Assembly (NCBI GenBank): GCA_030043455.1
Contig: JASHXQ010000154.1
Location: 1 to 14,175 of the forward strand
Origin: Nitrososphaerales archaeon
Lineage (GTDB): Archaea > Thermoproteota > Nitrososphaeria > Nitrososphaerales > CADDZS01
Direction of reading: 5' to 3'
DNA: 14,175 nt
Positions 13,345 to 14,175 of this stretch are shown here, piece by piece. A program made the translations under genes and the position numbers. The notes under the pieces were generated by a model that did no database searches, had not been told where the DNA came from, and saw only the letters and a list, made by a program, of their open reading frames with translations. Position 1 is the stretch's first letter. Every line of letters starts with the position of its first letter.

Positions 13345-14175
13345 CTAGCTCACTCCTACATCGATTATCAGATCGCCAAGACGATCAACGGACAAGACAA
13401 GTCCCCGTGGTACCAGAGTAGTGTGCGAAGGCTCTTCGACGATTACAGGACCATCAACGGTATTTCCCGCAAGCAGTTTACCTCTTTCATAAATGTCGCA
13501 ATCAAACAGAGCTCCATCACTGAACACTTTTCTGCTCCCCTTTAGGGCGTTACTTTCGGGCCTGGCGCTTCCTCTTTTGAGAGGAGGTATGGCAGGTTTA
13601 TCGAGAACGCCAATGCTTCGCAGCCTAAAATTGACCGTGTAAACGTCGGCTTCGAGGCGCTGACCGTACTTTGCAAGATGCATTGAATGGAATCTCTCTT
13701 GAATCTCAGTTTTGATGTCGTTCTTTCTGAAATCGTTGGGAATAACAATCTCGACATTGTGTCCTTGGCCCTCGTATCTCATATCAATAGAGTAAATGTA
13801 AGTCCGGCGATCATTGTCGATATCTTCGGCTTCGAACAGGTCATTAGCGCTGGAAACAAGATTGCTGAAAATTTTTGCCGCTGATTCCATATCAAGATCG
13901 TCTAATCGCGAAAGAAATGTCTGCGAGAAGGTGTGAACTATATCGGAACGAAGCATCCCCCAGGCCGAGAAGTACGCGGGAGCTACGGGGACAATCACTT
14001 TCGAAATACCAACCTCACGAGCGACGTGGGCCGCAAACAGGCCCCCAGCACCCCCGAAGGAGATCATCGAAAATTCCAGCGGATTGTAACCTTCACCGAT
14101 TAGTATCTCTCTGACCGCACTCGCCATGTTATCTCTTGCAACGGTTAGCACTCCATCAGCCACCTCGTTCAAGTT
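13345..14175 (-). CDS. hyuA: Hydantoinase A/oxoprolinase-type subunit, C-terminal part (5' end outside window)
   Basis: The frame is open to the window edge, so the N-terminal part, including the actin-like ATPase start and most of the active site, is missing. The visible 276 residues hold 'VADGVLTVARDNMASAVREI', the glycine-rich 'SFGGAGGLFAAHVAREVGI' (family: FGGAGPLH), 'VIVPVAPAYFSAWGMLRSDI', 'DMRYEGQGHNVEI', and a C-terminal 'GNTVDGPVIVEEPSHTTLVP' (family: GPAIIEE...T..vp). 'GGLF' instead of the more usual 'GPLH' at the glycine loop is a noticeable variation. The protein hydrolyses ATP to drive ring opening together with HyuB, encoded 4 bp downstream in one operon. The gene is transcribed toward the peptidase. 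Confidence 0.9.
   Translation of the reverse strand, partial: NLNEVADGVLTVARDNMASAVREILIGEGYNPLEFSMISFGGAGGLFAAHVAREVGISKVIVPVAPAYFSAWGMLRSDIVHTFSQTFLSRLDDLDMESAAKIFSNLVSSANDLFEAEDIDNDRRTYIYSIDMRYEGQGHNVEIVIPNDFRKNDIKTEIQERFHSMHLAKYGQRLEADVYTVNFRLRSIGVLDKPAIPPLKRGSARPESNALKGSRKVFSDGALFDCDIYERGKLLAGNTVDGPVIVEEPSHTTLVPRGLVLSVDRLGDLIIDVGVS

Overview
The window looks archaeal. Two genes that head transcripts (the solute-binding protein at 10303 on the minus strand and the heme-oxygenase-like gene at 4278 on the minus strand) have an AT-rich TATA-like box centred about 26-27 bp before their ATG, as expected for leaderless or nearly leaderless archaeal mRNAs. Genes inside operons instead carry Shine-Dalgarno (SD)-like motifs. 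The solute-binding protein has an N-terminal membrane anchor and a Ser/Thr-only linker, a common archaeal design. Two stand-alone Lrp/AsnC ligand-binding-domain proteins also fit Archaea. A Thaumarchaeota/Nitrososphaeria-like soil or sediment heterotroph is a reasonable guess, but the sequence here cannot prove the lineage. TTG starts are frequent.

Layout. Bases 1-171 are the C-terminus of an enolase-superfamily dehydratase (plus strand), convergent with a zinc medium-chain dehydrogenase (minus, 180-1217 or longer); the pair suggests sugar or sugar-acid oxidation. Next on the plus strand are a small lysine-rich protein with three copies of a T[F/Y]DxWxxKQ motif (1349-1744) and a short-chain dehydrogenase broken by one -1 frameshift (1787-2658). 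On the minus strand follow two tandem small Lrp-type ligand-binding proteins (2671-3141), then a small zinc-ribbon protein coupled by a TTGA stop/start overlap to a heme-oxygenase/PqqC-like protein (3230-4278).

Bases 4332-10303 (minus) are a complete peptide/nickel-type ABC importer operon in the order binding protein, ATPase D, ATPase F, permease B, permease C. Divergent from it is an M24 (Xaa-Pro dipeptidase-like) metallopeptidase at 10391-11581. The 87-bp spacer holds two candidate core promoters flanking a 19-bp palindrome. Convergent with the peptidase is a hyuA-hyuB (hydantoinase/5-oxoprolinase-type) pair, with hyuA running off the window. Together these suggest a scavenging module: import of peptides, dipeptide cleavage, and ATP-dependent opening of cyclic amides such as 5-oxoproline. 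The substrate assignments are inference.

The most unusual signal concerns translation starts. Two genes, ATPase F and the second Lrp-type protein, have clear family homology reaching upstream of any ATG/GTG/TTG. Both have an in-frame ACG at the expected first residue, preceded at ideal distance by an SD-like motif (AGGTG with an 8-nt spacer; GGGAG with a 6-nt spacer). No RNA genes, CRISPR arrays or mobile elements were seen, and no gene-free stretch exceeds 300 bases.
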